From assembly GCA_902800585.1 (NCBI GenBank), contig CADCEW010000029.1, positions 1-50,030 of the forward strand: a stretch of 50,030 nt of DNA. Direction: 5' to 3'. A model generated the notes under the pieces. The model was not told the DNA's origin, made no database searches, and saw nothing but the letters and a program-made list of their open reading frames with translations. A program made the position numbers and the translations under genes. Position 1 is the stretch's first letter, and every line of letters begins with the position of its first letter. Of the stretch, positions 16,472-25,264 are shown piece by piece. This stretch comes from an uncultured Prevotellaceae bacterium. Lineage in GTDB: Bacteria > Bacteroidota > Bacteroidia > Bacteroidales > Bacteroidaceae.

Positions 16472-16506
16472 AGAGAAAGAGCTGCGAAATCGCAGCTCTT
16501 TCTCTT
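16471..16506. terminator. Bidirectional terminator between rfbA and the opposing fusion gene
   Basis: A perfect 16-bp inverted repeat, AAGAGAAAGAGCTGCG (16471-16486) and its complement (16491-16506), with loop AAAT. The stem begins at the last base of the rfbA stop codon and lies five bases from the opposing stop. Confidence 0.9.
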
Positions 16507-16511
16507 GAATG

Positions 16512-18446
16512 CTATTTTGAATAGTTTTGCATACATTTGCGTAGGGCTTTTGGATTACCCATGTCATACATGGTACCACGGAGACGGACACCCATCATGC
16601 CACTTTTCTTCCTGACAGCTTCCAAGGCTGAAGTTAATTCTATCTCCCTTTGAGAATCCCTATCCTCGTCTGCCTTCGCTATATCCTCTGCTAACTGAGC
16701 AAACACCTCAGGAGTCAGTATGTACTGTCCAAACACACTGTAATACTCATTCTCGCCATCTTTGTTACGGACACCCAAGAACTCTTCCGCATAACTGGAC
16801 TTAGGTTTCTCTGTCATGGATGAGACATTCAAGATAGAACGTTCTTTGTCTTCCCATATTCCACTAAGAATACCATAATGACTCACCTCTGCCAATGGAA
16901 CGGGATGAATACTTATCATGAGTGAGTTGTATCGCTCATATTCCTCTATCATCTGCAAGGCACAAGGCTTATTGGACGTACTACGATAGATGGTATCACC
17001 TAACAGTAACAACACTGGCTCTTCGTTGGCAAACTCCACCGCCTGATAAACCGCATGACCAAAACCACGTTTCTCACGCTGATAGACATAACGTAAACGT
17101 TTGCCTATGTCAAGAATCCGATTCTCATACTCCTGTGCCTCTTTATTCAGTTTATGCAGATGTTCTTCTGACAACTGTCGCTCAAAGAATTCGGTATATT
17201 GGATACGCTCTTCCTCTGAACCAAGAACAAGACAAATCTCCTCCACGCCACTCTTTACCAATTCCTCCAACAATATCAATATCACTGGACGTACAAGTCC
17301 ATCAGGACATGGTATCGGGAAGAAGTCCTTCTTCAATCCACGGGTAGCAGGATAAAGACGCGTTCCAAAACCAGCCACAGGAATGATAGCACGACGAACC
17401 GTATGTACTGGATTCAGTGTCAACTGATAGGCACGCATCCCTTGAGCATTCAAATAATCTGCCAATCTTTCCTGATCTTCTTTAGAACGGGCAAGGAACT
17501 GCACACTGCCATCACCATGAGAACCGACACCTTTTCCACCATATACCATTGGCTGTATCTGAGGGTCTTGTAATACCTGATGGAGTTTGGGTGCCCATAA
17601 AGCAGATGACATTGGAGCCACATATTTGTCAAACATTGCTTCTGCCTCTGTCATCAATTTACCAAGAGCCTCAGCATCACCTTCTGCCATATAATTGATG
17701 GCGCGATTGACTATCTCATGATTCCATTCACCCAAAGCCTTTTGCAAGTTCTTTTCTTCTTCTGTCGCTGCAAAAGGATATGACTTGTTCAAGTCAGAAA
17801 GAATCTTAATTGTATCCTTGGAAGCACACAAGTCCGCAAAAACCCAATATAACGGTTTTTTCACATTAAGCGAATGAACCTCAATCTCATCACCATCAAA
17901 AGTCATTAGATTAGGTTTTACACCAAAAGCACAAGCCTGATCCAGACGACCGCATCGGGAAGATGTACGTAACTCTCCAACATAGGCGATATTCATCTCA
18001 CCTAATGTATTCAAGTTGAGGTTATATAATAAATTAAACGCACGCGCGACTAAAACACAGATAGCGGCAGAAGAAGATAAACCACTCTTCATAGGCAGGG
18101 TCATATCCGTTATCTTGATACGTACTCCTCCCACTTTATACCATTCCAGCATATAACTGGCAACACCGGCACAATAGCAGAAGAAAGAGCCTGACTTAGC
18201 AACACGCTTCAGTTCCGTTTCTGTCATTCGACATGAGAAATCTTTCCACTCCTTTTCCATCGCAGGAGCATCACTATGAACTTCAAAGATAGAAGATTTC
18301 TCCACTTCAGCATAAATACCTTGCTCTATACCCGTTACTATAGCGGCACCAGGCATGATGTCTGCGTTCATTGTACGATAGTGGCCTGCCCAGTCCGTAT
18401 GCTCTCCAAATAGGCAAAGACGCCCAGGAACAAATATTTTCAGCAT
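16512..18446 (-). CDS. Bifunctional GHMP sugar kinase / sugar-1-phosphate nucleotidyltransferase fusion
   Basis: Residues 1 to about 340 form a GHMP kinase: PGRLCLFGEHTDWAG at the N-terminus (galactokinase-like) and the phosphate-binding PMKSGLSSSAAICV motif. Residues about 350-644 form a GalU-like nucleotidyltransferase: IPVAGFGTRLYPATRGLKKD, then FFPIPCPDGLVRP and LLLLGDTIYRS. One chain could therefore phosphorylate a free sugar at C1 and activate it to a UDP- or dTDP-sugar, as in salvage pathways (compare fucokinase/GDP-fucose pyrophosphorylase, which is a different and longer fusion). The sugar is not deducible; galactose or a uronic acid are possibilities. TATCTTTG on this strand (18481-18488) is its promoter. 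Confidence 0.82.
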   Translation of the reverse strand: MLKIFVPGRLCLFGEHTDWAGHYRTMNADIMPGAAIVTGIEQGIYAEVEKSSIFEVHSDAPAMEKEWKDFSCRMTETELKRVAKSGSFFCYCAGVASYMLEWYKVGGVRIKITDMTLPMKSGLSSSAAICVLVARAFNLLYNLNLNTLGEMNIAYVGELRTSSRCGRLDQACAFGVKPNLMTFDGDEIEVHSLNVKKPLYWVFADLCASKDTIKILSDLNKSYPFAATEEEKNLQKALGEWNHEIVNRAINYMAEGDAEALGKLMTEAEAMFDKYVAPMSSALWAPKLHQVLQDPQIQPMVYGGKGVGSHGDGSVQFLARSKEDQERLADYLNAQGMRAYQLTLNPVHTVRRAIIPVAGFGTRLYPATRGLKKDFFPIPCPDGLVRPVILILLEELVKSGVEEICLVLGSEEERIQYTEFFERQLSEEHLHKLNKEAQEYENRILDIGKRLRYVYQREKRGFGHAVYQAVEFANEEPVLLLLGDTIYRSTSNKPCALQMIEEYERYNSLMISIHPVPLAEVSHYGILSGIWEDKERSILNVSSMTEKPKSSYAEEFLGVRNKDGENEYYSVFGQYILTPEVFAQLAEDIAKADEDRDSQREIELTSALEAVRKKSGMMGVRLRGTMYDMGNPKALRKCMQNYSK

Positions 18447-18480
18447 ATGCTTATTATCATTTTAGGTTACTATTATTTTA

Positions 18481-18560
18481 CAAAGATACGACAAAATCTC
18501 CATATATTTTCATTTTTTTGACTATTTATTTGGTCAAAAAAATATTTTTACCTATTTTTG
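18481..18560. promoter_or_regulatory. Divergent promoters of the fusion gene and the sigma-factor gene
   Basis: Minus strand: TATCTTTG at 18481-18488. Plus strand: TTTG (18529-18532), a 20-base spacer and TATTTTTG (18553-18560), which is an exact consensus arrangement. Confidence 0.7.
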
Positions 18561-18598
18561 CAGACGAAATAATAAATATTGTTAATAACTTAAAAGAA

Positions 18599-18631
18599 AT
18601 GCCTATCGAAACAGCTTCTACCTCAGAATAG
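18599..18631 (+). CDS. Possible 10-codon leader ORF before the sigma-factor gene
   Basis: An ATG at 18599 opens a ten-residue frame (MPIETASTSE) that stops at 18629-18631, 12 bases before the sigma-factor ATG and downstream of the promoter. It could be a translated upstream ORF that couples or delays sigma-factor translation. It could equally be chance; no repeated regulatory codon is present. Confidence 0.25.
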   Translation: MPIETASTSE

Positions 18632-18643
18632 AATTATTTGAGT

Positions 18644-19243
18644 ATGAAGACATTTGTAAATCACTCTGATGAGGAACTCGCCCTTCTTTATTCGGCAGGT
18701 GATGTTAAGGCATTCGATGAGTTGTTGGCAAGAAACCAGCAAAAGTTATTTAATTATATTCTGTTTGTGGTCGGTGACCAGGAACTGGCGAATGATGTGT
18801 TCCAAGACACCTTTGTCAAGATTATCGTCAAACTACAGGAAGGAAAATATACGGATTCCGGGAAATTCTCTTTCTGGTTGACACGCATTGCCCATAATGT
18901 TATCATGGACAGATATCGCCGACAGAAAAGCGAACATATCATCGAACCAAACAAAGAGAATGATTTAAGCCAATTGCGTACCGACACACTCACGGCAGGA
19001 AACCGTGAGAACGAATACGTCAACACACAAATCATGGATGACGTACGTCATTTGATGGATAGTCTGCCTGCCACACAACGTGAAGTGGTGTACATGCGTT
19101 ACTATCAGGACCTATCTTTTAAGGAAATCGCTGAGATTACAGGCGTTAGCATCAATACATCCTTGGGGCGTATGCGCTATGCCCTCATCAACATGCGACG
19201 CATGGCAAAGCAGCACCAGATTTTCCTAAATCTGGATCTTTAA
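18644..19243 (+). CDS. Sigma-70 family (ECF-type) RNA polymerase sigma factor
   Basis: Region 2 is visible in FNYILFVVGDQELANDVFQD and the following FSFWLTRIAHNVIMDRYRR; region 4 in LPATQREVVYMRYYQDLSFKEIAEITGVS with a recognition helix at NTSLGRMRYALINMRR. About 199 residues, lacking regions 1 and 3, fits an extracytoplasmic-function type. I start at ATG 18644; an in-frame TTG six bases earlier is less likely. No anti-sigma gene is adjacent: the downstream gene is rpe on the other strand, overlapping tail to tail by four bases. Its regulon cannot be predicted. Confidence 0.88.
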   Translation: MKTFVNHSDEELALLYSAGDVKAFDELLARNQQKLFNYILFVVGDQELANDVFQDTFVKIIVKLQEGKYTDSGKFSFWLTRIAHNVIMDRYRRQKSEHIIEPNKENDLSQLRTDTLTAGNRENEYVNTQIMDDVRHLMDSLPATQREVVYMRYYQDLSFKEIAEITGVSINTSLGRMRYALINMRRMAKQHQIFLNLDL

Positions 19244-19887
19244 AGATTACGTAAATCACGGATGGTTTGTTCTGGAGTGGGACTTTTGAACACATAACTT
19301 CCACTCACCAGCACATCAACTCCTGCTTTGACAAGACGGGGTGCAGTTTCTTCTTGTACACCTCCATCCACCTCAATGAGTGTCTGACATCCTTTCTCGT
19401 CAATCATGCGACGAAGACACTGTACCTTAGAAATTGTGTTTTCAATAAATTGCTGTCCACCGAAGCCTGGATTAACACTCATCAGCAACACCATATCCAC
19501 ATCGCCGATGATATCTTTCAACATAGATACAGGAGTGGAAGGATTCAACGTCACGCCTGCCTTCATACCAGCATCATGGATTTCCTGAATAGTACGGTGC
19601 AGATGGGTGCATGCTTCATAATGGACATTCATCATCATAGCACCTAACTTTGCCGTCCGTTGGATATACTTCTCTGGCTGTACTATCATATAATGCACAT
19701 CCAAAGGTTTCTTACATAGTGATGCTACGGCTTCCAAAACGGGGAAACCGAAAGAAATGTTTGGCACAAACACACCGTCCATCACATCCAAGTGAAGCCA
19801 GTCGGCATCACTCCTATTAATCATTTCGATGTCGCGGTCGAGATGCAGAAAATCGGCAGCGAGTAGAGAAGGAGATACTTTCGTCAT
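19240..19887 (-). CDS. rpe: Ribulose-phosphate 3-epimerase
   Basis: Interconverts ribulose-5-phosphate and xylulose-5-phosphate in the pentose phosphate pathway. The family blocks are intact: VSPSLLAADFLHL, DWLHLDVMDGVFVPNISFG, PLDVHYMIVQPE, MSVNPGFGGQQFI and EVDGGVQEETAP, with the metal-binding His and Asp residues present; 215 residues is normal. It follows a 45-codon ORF by 10 bases, and fmt beyond that, on the same strand. Its last bases overlap the opposing sigma-factor gene. Confidence 0.95.
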   Translation of the reverse strand: MTKVSPSLLAADFLHLDRDIEMINRSDADWLHLDVMDGVFVPNISFGFPVLEAVASLCKKPLDVHYMIVQPEKYIQRTAKLGAMMMNVHYEACTHLHRTIQEIHDAGMKAGVTLNPSTPVSMLKDIIGDVDMVLLMSVNPGFGGQQFIENTISKVQCLRRMIDEKGCQTLIEVDGGVQEETAPRLVKAGVDVLVSGSYVFKSPTPEQTIRDLRNL

Positions 19888-19897
19888 TTCTTAATAT

Positions 19898-20035
19898 TTA
19901 ATTCATGCCCACTACCACCTGAGTGTTATTGGGTTGTTTAACTGTCCTATACATCCGAGCCATCTGCTTAATAAAAAGGATGGTCGACTCTTTGGGCTGA
20001 ATTAAGTTCTCTTGAGTAAAAATTTGCATAAGCAT
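19898..20035 (-). CDS. Small protein of 45 residues between fmt and rpe
   Basis: An ATG at 20035 opens a 45-codon frame (opening MLMQIFTQENLIQPKESTIL, then FIKQMARMYRT) ending 10 bases before rpe on the same strand. The KESTILFIKQMARMYR core recalls short Bacteroidales proteins in which an STLxxIRQxAxxYR motif recurs; I have no function for them. The spacing is operon-like and the ORF fills most of an otherwise empty 214-base gap. An internal start at the second Met is possible. Confidence 0.55.
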   Translation of the reverse strand: MLMQIFTQENLIQPKESTILFIKQMARMYRTVKQPNNTQVVVGMN

Positions 20036-20101
20036 TCCGTTTTATTGATTCCTACTTTAGAAACGAACAGCCCTCATCTTTTATTTTGTAATTAACAATA
20101 T

Positions 20102-21067
20102 TTATTTTATATGATATAATTCTAAATCTTTCATACCGTTTAGAAAGTCACGAACTGGCATTCGTTTTTTACCAGCCAGTTGTAGTTCTTCTAACTGCAG
20201 CCACTGGTCTCCAGCAGCCACTTGCAGTTGTTTTCCTTCCATTCGTAGACTACCAGTTTCCACACGACAGTCTTGTCCAGTCTTAGTGGTCTTGTATATC
20301 TTTAGGACGGTTTCTTTACCTTCGGGAGAAACGAGTGTTGTCCACGCTCCTGGATACGGACTCAGTCCACGCACGAAGTCATAGACTTGCTTGGCAGATT
20401 GTTTCCAATTAATCTCACATGTCTCTTTGAAGATTTTCGGAGCAGGTTTCAAATCATTATAGTTCTCCTGAGGCATACTCTCTGGATGTCCATCGGTAAT
20501 AATAATCATCTTTATCGTTTCCAGACATATCTCTGCACCAAGGTGCATCAGACCCTCATAGACATATTCCACATCGGCATCATCAGGAATATCAAAAAGT
20601 TTCTTCATGATAATACGTCCTGTGTCAATGTCATGATCGAGAAAGAAGGTTGTCACTCCCGTTTGTGTCTCTCCGTTGATGACAGCCCAGTTGATAGGAG
20701 CTGCCCCGCGATATTGCGGTAACAATGCCGCATGGACATTGAAGGTTCCGTACTCTGGCATCGCCCATACCACTTCAGGCAACATACGGAAAGCTACTAC
20801 CACTTGCAGATTAGCATGATATGCGCGAAGTTGTTCTACGAATTGCGGGTCTTTCATCTTCTCAGGTTGGAGTACAGGTAAACCGTGTTCCAATGCATAC
20901 TGTTTCACTGCCGAAGGTTGCATCTCTGTCTGATGTCTCCCTACAGGCTTATCTGGCTGTGTCACCACTGCCACCACGTTATAATCGTTCTCCACCAAAG
21001 CCTTCAATGTCTCCACTGCAAACTCTGGGGTTCCCATGAATACGATTCGTAAGTCTTCCTTTTTCAT
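20102..21067 (-). CDS. fmt: Methionyl-tRNA formyltransferase
   Basis: Formylates initiator Met-tRNA using 10-formyl-tetrahydrofolate. The N-terminal hydrolase domain opens with IVFMGTPEFAVETLKAL. The catalytic region shows NVHAALLPQYRGAAPINWAV and then DHDIDTGRI, with the conserved Asn, His and Asp residues; the C-terminal tRNA-binding domain completes 321 residues. It lies 15 bases after the ClC channel gene on the same strand, and is followed by the small ORF and rpe. Confidence 0.95.
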   Translation of the reverse strand: MKKEDLRIVFMGTPEFAVETLKALVENDYNVVAVVTQPDKPVGRHQTEMQPSAVKQYALEHGLPVLQPEKMKDPQFVEQLRAYHANLQVVVAFRMLPEVVWAMPEYGTFNVHAALLPQYRGAAPINWAVINGETQTGVTTFFLDHDIDTGRIIMKKLFDIPDDADVEYVYEGLMHLGAEICLETIKMIIITDGHPESMPQENYNDLKPAPKIFKETCEINWKQSAKQVYDFVRGLSPYPGAWTTLVSPEGKETVLKIYKTTKTGQDCRVETGSLRMEGKQLQVAAGDQWLQLEELQLAGKKRMPVRDFLNGMKDLELYHIK

Positions 21068-21082
21068 TTTCTCCTACTCTCT

Positions 21083-22870
21083 TTACTCTTGACTCATGTC
21101 ATGCACCATCTTACGATACATATCGTACATCCGCTTACGGGAGATGTAACCTTTTAGATGACGATCCATATCAAGTACTGGCAACCAGTCTGCCTGAGTC
21201 CGTTCAAAAGCCTTCATCACTGCCGTCATCTGCATGTCATCATTCAGTACAGCAGCAGGTTCTACCATTAACTGACTTGACTTGAAATGATGATATAGTT
21301 CCGTACGGAACACCACATGACGAATTTTTGTAATATCTACTTCTCCTAATAAAGTACCTGCCGCATCTACTACAGGTAACACACTGTTTTTCGAACGGCT
21401 GATTTTATGCACCATCTGCCCTAATTCCATATCTGGATCCACAGCCTGATAGTCACGGTCTATCACAGAATCCAGACTCATCAGCGTCAATACGGCATGG
21501 TCAGTATGATGAGTGATTAGCTGTCCTTTTCTTGCCAGTCGCATGCCATAGATGCTATGCGGCTCAAATATAATAATAGTAAGGTACGCGAAGACTGAGA
21601 CAATCATCAACGGCATGAAGAGATCATAACCACTGGTAATCTCTGCTATCAGGAAAATACCTGTCAACGGTGCGTGCATCACACCTGACATCACACCTGC
21701 CATTCCTAGCAACGCAAAGTTTTTCTCCGGTACATATACTCCAATCTCGTTCATGTTCCATAGACGGGAGAATAAGAAACCTGTGAAACAACCAATAAAC
21801 AAGGAGGGAGCAAACGTACCACCACATCCGCCACCACCATTAGTAGCACTTGTGGCAAATACCTTCGTAAAGAGTACCAAGGCAAGATAACCTATCAAAT
21901 ATTCTGTATGTCCATAAAAGAGAGAGTTATCCAATATCTGATTCCAGTCTGCCTCTGTCTTACCGTTTAACAACAAGTTGATGGAATGATAGCCTTCACC
22001 ATACAACGATGGAAACAGGAAGATGAGCGTACTAAGAATGGTACCTCCTATTAGGAGTCGTACATAGGGTTTGTCCTTGAAACGGGCAAACATATCTTCA
22101 CAAGCATTCATCGTACGGATAAAATAGAGGCTTACCAGTCCACAGCATATTCCTAACAATATCGTGGCAGGCACTCGTTGTACCGTCCAGTCGGAATCCA
22201 AATGGAAAGTAAACAACACCGCATTACCACTGAAAATATAAGTAAAGCATGTCGCCGTCACACAGGAAATCAGAATCGGCAACAACGATGCCATCGTCAA
22301 GTCAATCATCAAGACCTCCAATGTAAATACTAGTCCTGCTATCGGAGCTTTGAAAATGCCGGCAATAGCACCTGCGGCACCACATCCCACTAAGGTCATC
22401 AGTGTCTTGCTGTCGAGTTTAAACAACTGACCTAAATTCGATCCAATAGCTGAACCTGTCAGCACAATAGGCGCCTCAGCACCTACAGAACCTCCAAAAC
22501 CGATGGTAATAGCCGATGCAATGACCGAGGACCAGGTGTTGTGCGGTTTCAATCGCGATTTCCTTGAAGATATCGCATAGAGAATACGAGTTATTCCATG
22601 TGAGATATTGTCCTTCACGATATAACGGACAAAAAGGGAGGTTAGATAGATACCAATGACGGGATATACCAGATACAGCCAGTTGTAACTCGTGACAGAG
22701 AACTGTCCTGTCAACAAGGCGACAATCTGGTTGATCATGCCGTGTAGGATATAGGCTGCTACAGCGGCAAACAAACCCACGAAGAAAGCCAGCACGAGCA
22801 GGAACATCCTGTCGCTCACATGCTCCACGCGCCACTTATGCAGCCGTTCTATCCATGTCGGTTTCTCCAT
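21083..22870 (-). CDS. ClC-family chloride channel/transporter with CBS pair
   Basis: About ten membrane segments carry the ClC selectivity motifs: GGSVGAEAP (with the gating glutamate position), GGGCGGTFAPSLFIG, and the upstream GVSR-equivalent region. After residue 450 are two CBS domains (the first near SLDSVIDRDYQAVDPDM, the second near VEPAAVLNDDMQMTAVMKAF), which in other ClC proteins bind nucleotides and modulate transport. The start is ATG 22870; the codon at 22879 that would extend the frame is TTG. Promoter TACCTTTG lies on this strand at 22900-22907. Whether it is a channel or a proton-coupled antiporter is not certain from the sequence. Confidence 0.92.
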   Translation of the reverse strand: MEKPTWIERLHKWRVEHVSDRMFLLVLAFFVGLFAAVAAYILHGMINQIVALLTGQFSVTSYNWLYLVYPVIGIYLTSLFVRYIVKDNISHGITRILYAISSRKSRLKPHNTWSSVIASAITIGFGGSVGAEAPIVLTGSAIGSNLGQLFKLDSKTLMTLVGCGAAGAIAGIFKAPIAGLVFTLEVLMIDLTMASLLPILISCVTATCFTYIFSGNAVLFTFHLDSDWTVQRVPATILLGICCGLVSLYFIRTMNACEDMFARFKDKPYVRLLIGGTILSTLIFLFPSLYGEGYHSINLLLNGKTEADWNQILDNSLFYGHTEYLIGYLALVLFTKVFATSATNGGGGCGGTFAPSLFIGCFTGFLFSRLWNMNEIGVYVPEKNFALLGMAGVMSGVMHAPLTGIFLIAEITSGYDLFMPLMIVSVFAYLTIIIFEPHSIYGMRLARKGQLITHHTDHAVLTLMSLDSVIDRDYQAVDPDMELGQMVHKISRSKNSVLPVVDAAGTLLGEVDITKIRHVVFRTELYHHFKSSQLMVEPAAVLNDDMQMTAVMKAFERTQADWLPVLDMDRHLKGYISRKRMYDMYRKMVHDMSQE

Positions 22871-22899
22871 TTTTCCCAACGGTTAATCCTTTCGTGGTA

Positions 22900-22990
22900 C
22901 AAAGGTACAAAAATTTCGATTAAACGAGTAAAGAAGAAAATATTTTCTTTTGAAAAAACTTGGTTCATCACTTTTCTTTTACTATCTTTG
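22900..22990. promoter_or_regulatory. Divergent promoters of clc and the ATP-grasp gene
   Basis: Minus-strand TACCTTTG at 22900-22907 and plus-strand TATCTTTG at 22983-22990. The plus-strand element lies 18 bases before the ATG at 23009. Confidence 0.65.
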
Positions 22991-23008
22991 CAACTAAAAT
23001 TTCCCATT

Positions 23009-24625
23009 ATGAGAAAACATATTGTCATAGTAGAAATCGTTTCTACAGGTTTCAATTACGTGGAGGATGCCTTGATGCGCGGTTACCAGCCTGTGGTCGT
23101 AGAATGCACTTACCCTGGTACTGAAGAAGACCGTGCCCCATTCCTTGTATCTCGTGAAATAGCTCGAGGCAAATTGCCAAAAGGTATTCCGTACATTGAA
23201 GAAACAAGTGATTATGTAGCTCTGCTGGAACAGGTTCGTGCCTATGACCCTGTTCTAGTTGTCCCAGGACAGGATTTTGCAGTCGAGTTGGCAACTCATC
23301 TTGCCTCTGATCTAGGGTTACCAGGCAATCCATGGTCCATTATTGGCAAAATGACTCGTAAGAACGAGATGCATCAAGCGCTTGCTGACCATGGCGTGCG
23401 TTATATTCGTGGACAGTTGATTCATAACGAAGAGGAAGCGATAGCCTTTTACAAGGAACTGGATACCACTCATGTTGTCGTAAAACGTGCCCGTGGCGCC
23501 TGTACACAAGGTATGCATTTCTGCGAAGGCTATGACGAAATGATAGCTGCCGTGCGTACAGAACTTTCGTTGTCTGCCAGCGACGAGCATGTGGGCGATA
23601 TCCTCATGCAGGAGCGCATCATCGGAAAGGAATATATTGTCAATACCGTGTCATGCGCAGGCAAGCACCGTCTGGTATCGATGTGCTTTTATGACAAGTT
23701 GCAAATGAACGGCAGCAATATCTACAACTACATGGAGACAGTGACACGTCTGGATGTAGGAAACTCAGCTATCGTACGTTATGCCTTTGATGTGCTGGAC
23801 GCTATCGGTATCCAGTACGGTCCCGTACATGGTGAATTTATGGTTGACGAGAAGGGTCCTGTACTCATAGAGATTAACTGCCGACCTATGGGTGCTGGTC
23901 AGACACGACAGTTTCTGGAGAAGATCTATGGCCAGCATGAAACGGACTCTGCCCTCGACTCTTACCTCGATCCTGTCAAGTTCGAGCAGTATCATCAAAT
24001 GGTTTATCTTGCCTAACGATGTTACATTAGAGTCGGCTCCCGTCCTACAACTGGTGCGACAGTTGCCCAGTTTCTTCTATGGGGTATTCGAACGGTTAGG
24101 GCGTGAACCATTCCTGACACGCACACGTGACTTGGAGACGACGGGCGGTGCTGTCTACTTGGTTCATGATGATGAAAGCGTGGTGAAGGAGGACTGCGCC
24201 TTCCTGCATATGTTGGAGATGCAATATCCTGAAATGCTGTTCCATCAGATTAAAGCAGAGAATCCTGTCAAGACTATTTCACGCATTCCGATGGTGCCAC
24301 TTTAGTGTTCAGCGATACAAAGACAGAGGTCTCTGGTGCTGTTGTTGTCAATAGTGAAGGTCTGTCTTCTGCATACGACTGTTACAACAACGTCGTTATA
24401 GACCTCAGTCATCCAGAGACCTTTGCAGATGCAGAAAGCCTCACCCAGCAGATATTTATATTATTAAGTAAATTGTGCGAGGGCGGTAGAGTACTGGTAC
24501 CAGAGAGCACTTATTGTCACTTCCCTTATGGTGAGATTGGCATGGAAATACTCCTCCGTGCACGTGGCATGCGCATTGAAGCTCCTCTTGCAGGCAAAGG
24601 AAGGCTACTCATTGCATCAGCTTGA
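23009..24625 (+). pseudogene. ATP-grasp ligase-like gene with two compensating frameshifts
   Basis: Codons 23009-24016 encode an ATP-grasp protein: pre-ATP-grasp region, HVVVKRARGACTQGMHF, ILMQERIIGKEYIVN, and the metal-binding GEFMVDEKGPVLIEINCRP. The frame stops at 24014-24016, but good protein-like sequence continues one frame over (NDVTLESAPVLQLVRQL to VKTISRI, about 24017-24280). It then returns to the first frame at about 24285 (DGATLVFSDTKTEVSGAV) and ends at 24625. Joined, it would be about 538 residues. Substrate is unknown; the fold joins a carboxylate to an amine via an acyl phosphate. The gene sits between clc and tsaC. Two nearby indels in otherwise clean sequence suggest recent inactivation or sequencing error. 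Confidence 0.75.
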
Positions 24626-24646
24626 TAGTATCAAATAAATATTTGA

Positions 24647-25228
24647 CTATTTACGAATAATAGTCACTTCCCCATTCTGCTTCAAGCGGATAATACTAGA
24701 CGGTTGGTGAGGCTTATGCTCTTGTCTACGACTCCAGCAGACATAGTCAACTGCCTCAATGATACGTGGGTCGATGTCGCAGTAATTCTGGGCGGCAGGC
24801 TCGCCACTGATATTCGCCGAAGTGGAGACTAACGCTTTCTGAAAACGGTAACATAGTTCTTTTGAGAAAGGTTCATGTGTAATACGCATACCGATGCTAC
24901 CATCCTCGGCAATGAGGTTTGCGGCAAGGTTGATGGCGCCGTCGAGGATCAGCGTCGTCGGCTTACTGTCACTATCCTGCAAACTATCAATCAATTGCCA
25001 CGCCACATCAGGCACATTCCTTACATACCGTTGCATACGAGCATCCGAGTCGACTAGACAGATTAGCGCCTTAGAATCGTCACGCTGTTTGATGTCATAC
25101 ACTCGTTTCACAGCCTCTTCATTCGTAGCATCACAGCCAATGCCCCATACTGTATCTGTAGGATAGAGTATCACTCCACCCTTCCGCAGCACTTCCACTG
25201 CTTTTCTGATGTCTTCTTCTCTTGTCAT
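24647..25228 (-). CDS. tsaC: L-threonylcarbamoyladenylate synthase (TsaC/YrdC/Sua5 family)
   Basis: Makes threonylcarbamoyl-AMP for the t6A37 modification of ANN-decoding tRNAs. The YrdC core is clear: GGVILYPTDTVWGIGCDATN, the KQRDDSKALICLV block, and ALVSTSANISGEPA. At 193 residues it lacks the extra C-terminal domain of long Sua5 proteins, so TsaC is the better name. It lies 26 bases after prfC on the same strand, and the gap is a 9-base repeat tract. In related genomes I associate it with clc and fmt; here the ATP-grasp gene interrupts that order. Confidence 0.92.
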   Translation of the reverse strand: MTREEDIRKAVEVLRKGGVILYPTDTVWGIGCDATNEEAVKRVYDIKQRDDSKALICLVDSDARMQRYVRNVPDVAWQLIDSLQDSDSKPTTLILDGAINLAANLIAEDGSIGMRITHEPFSKELCYRFQKALVSTSANISGEPAAQNYCDIDPRIIEAVDYVCWSRRQEHKPHQPSSIIRLKQNGEVTIIRK

Positions 25229-25264
25229 CGGAGTATTCGGAATAATCGGGATAATCAGAATTCG
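25229..25264 (-). repeat. 9-base tandem words across the prfC stop and tsaC start
   Basis: On the plus strand the units are CGGAGTATT, CGGAATAAT, CGGGATAAT and CAGAATTCG, running from inside the last prfC codons to the tsaC ATG. Read on the minus strand they contain GAATACTCCGA, a word also found twice within trpE. Confidence 0.7.

Noticed and set aside
12621-22870. Frameshifts or truncations in the housekeeping genes as evidence of general assembly damage
   Set aside because: rny, zapA, rfbA, rpe, fmt and clc are all full-length and intact, so the two broken genes are local events.
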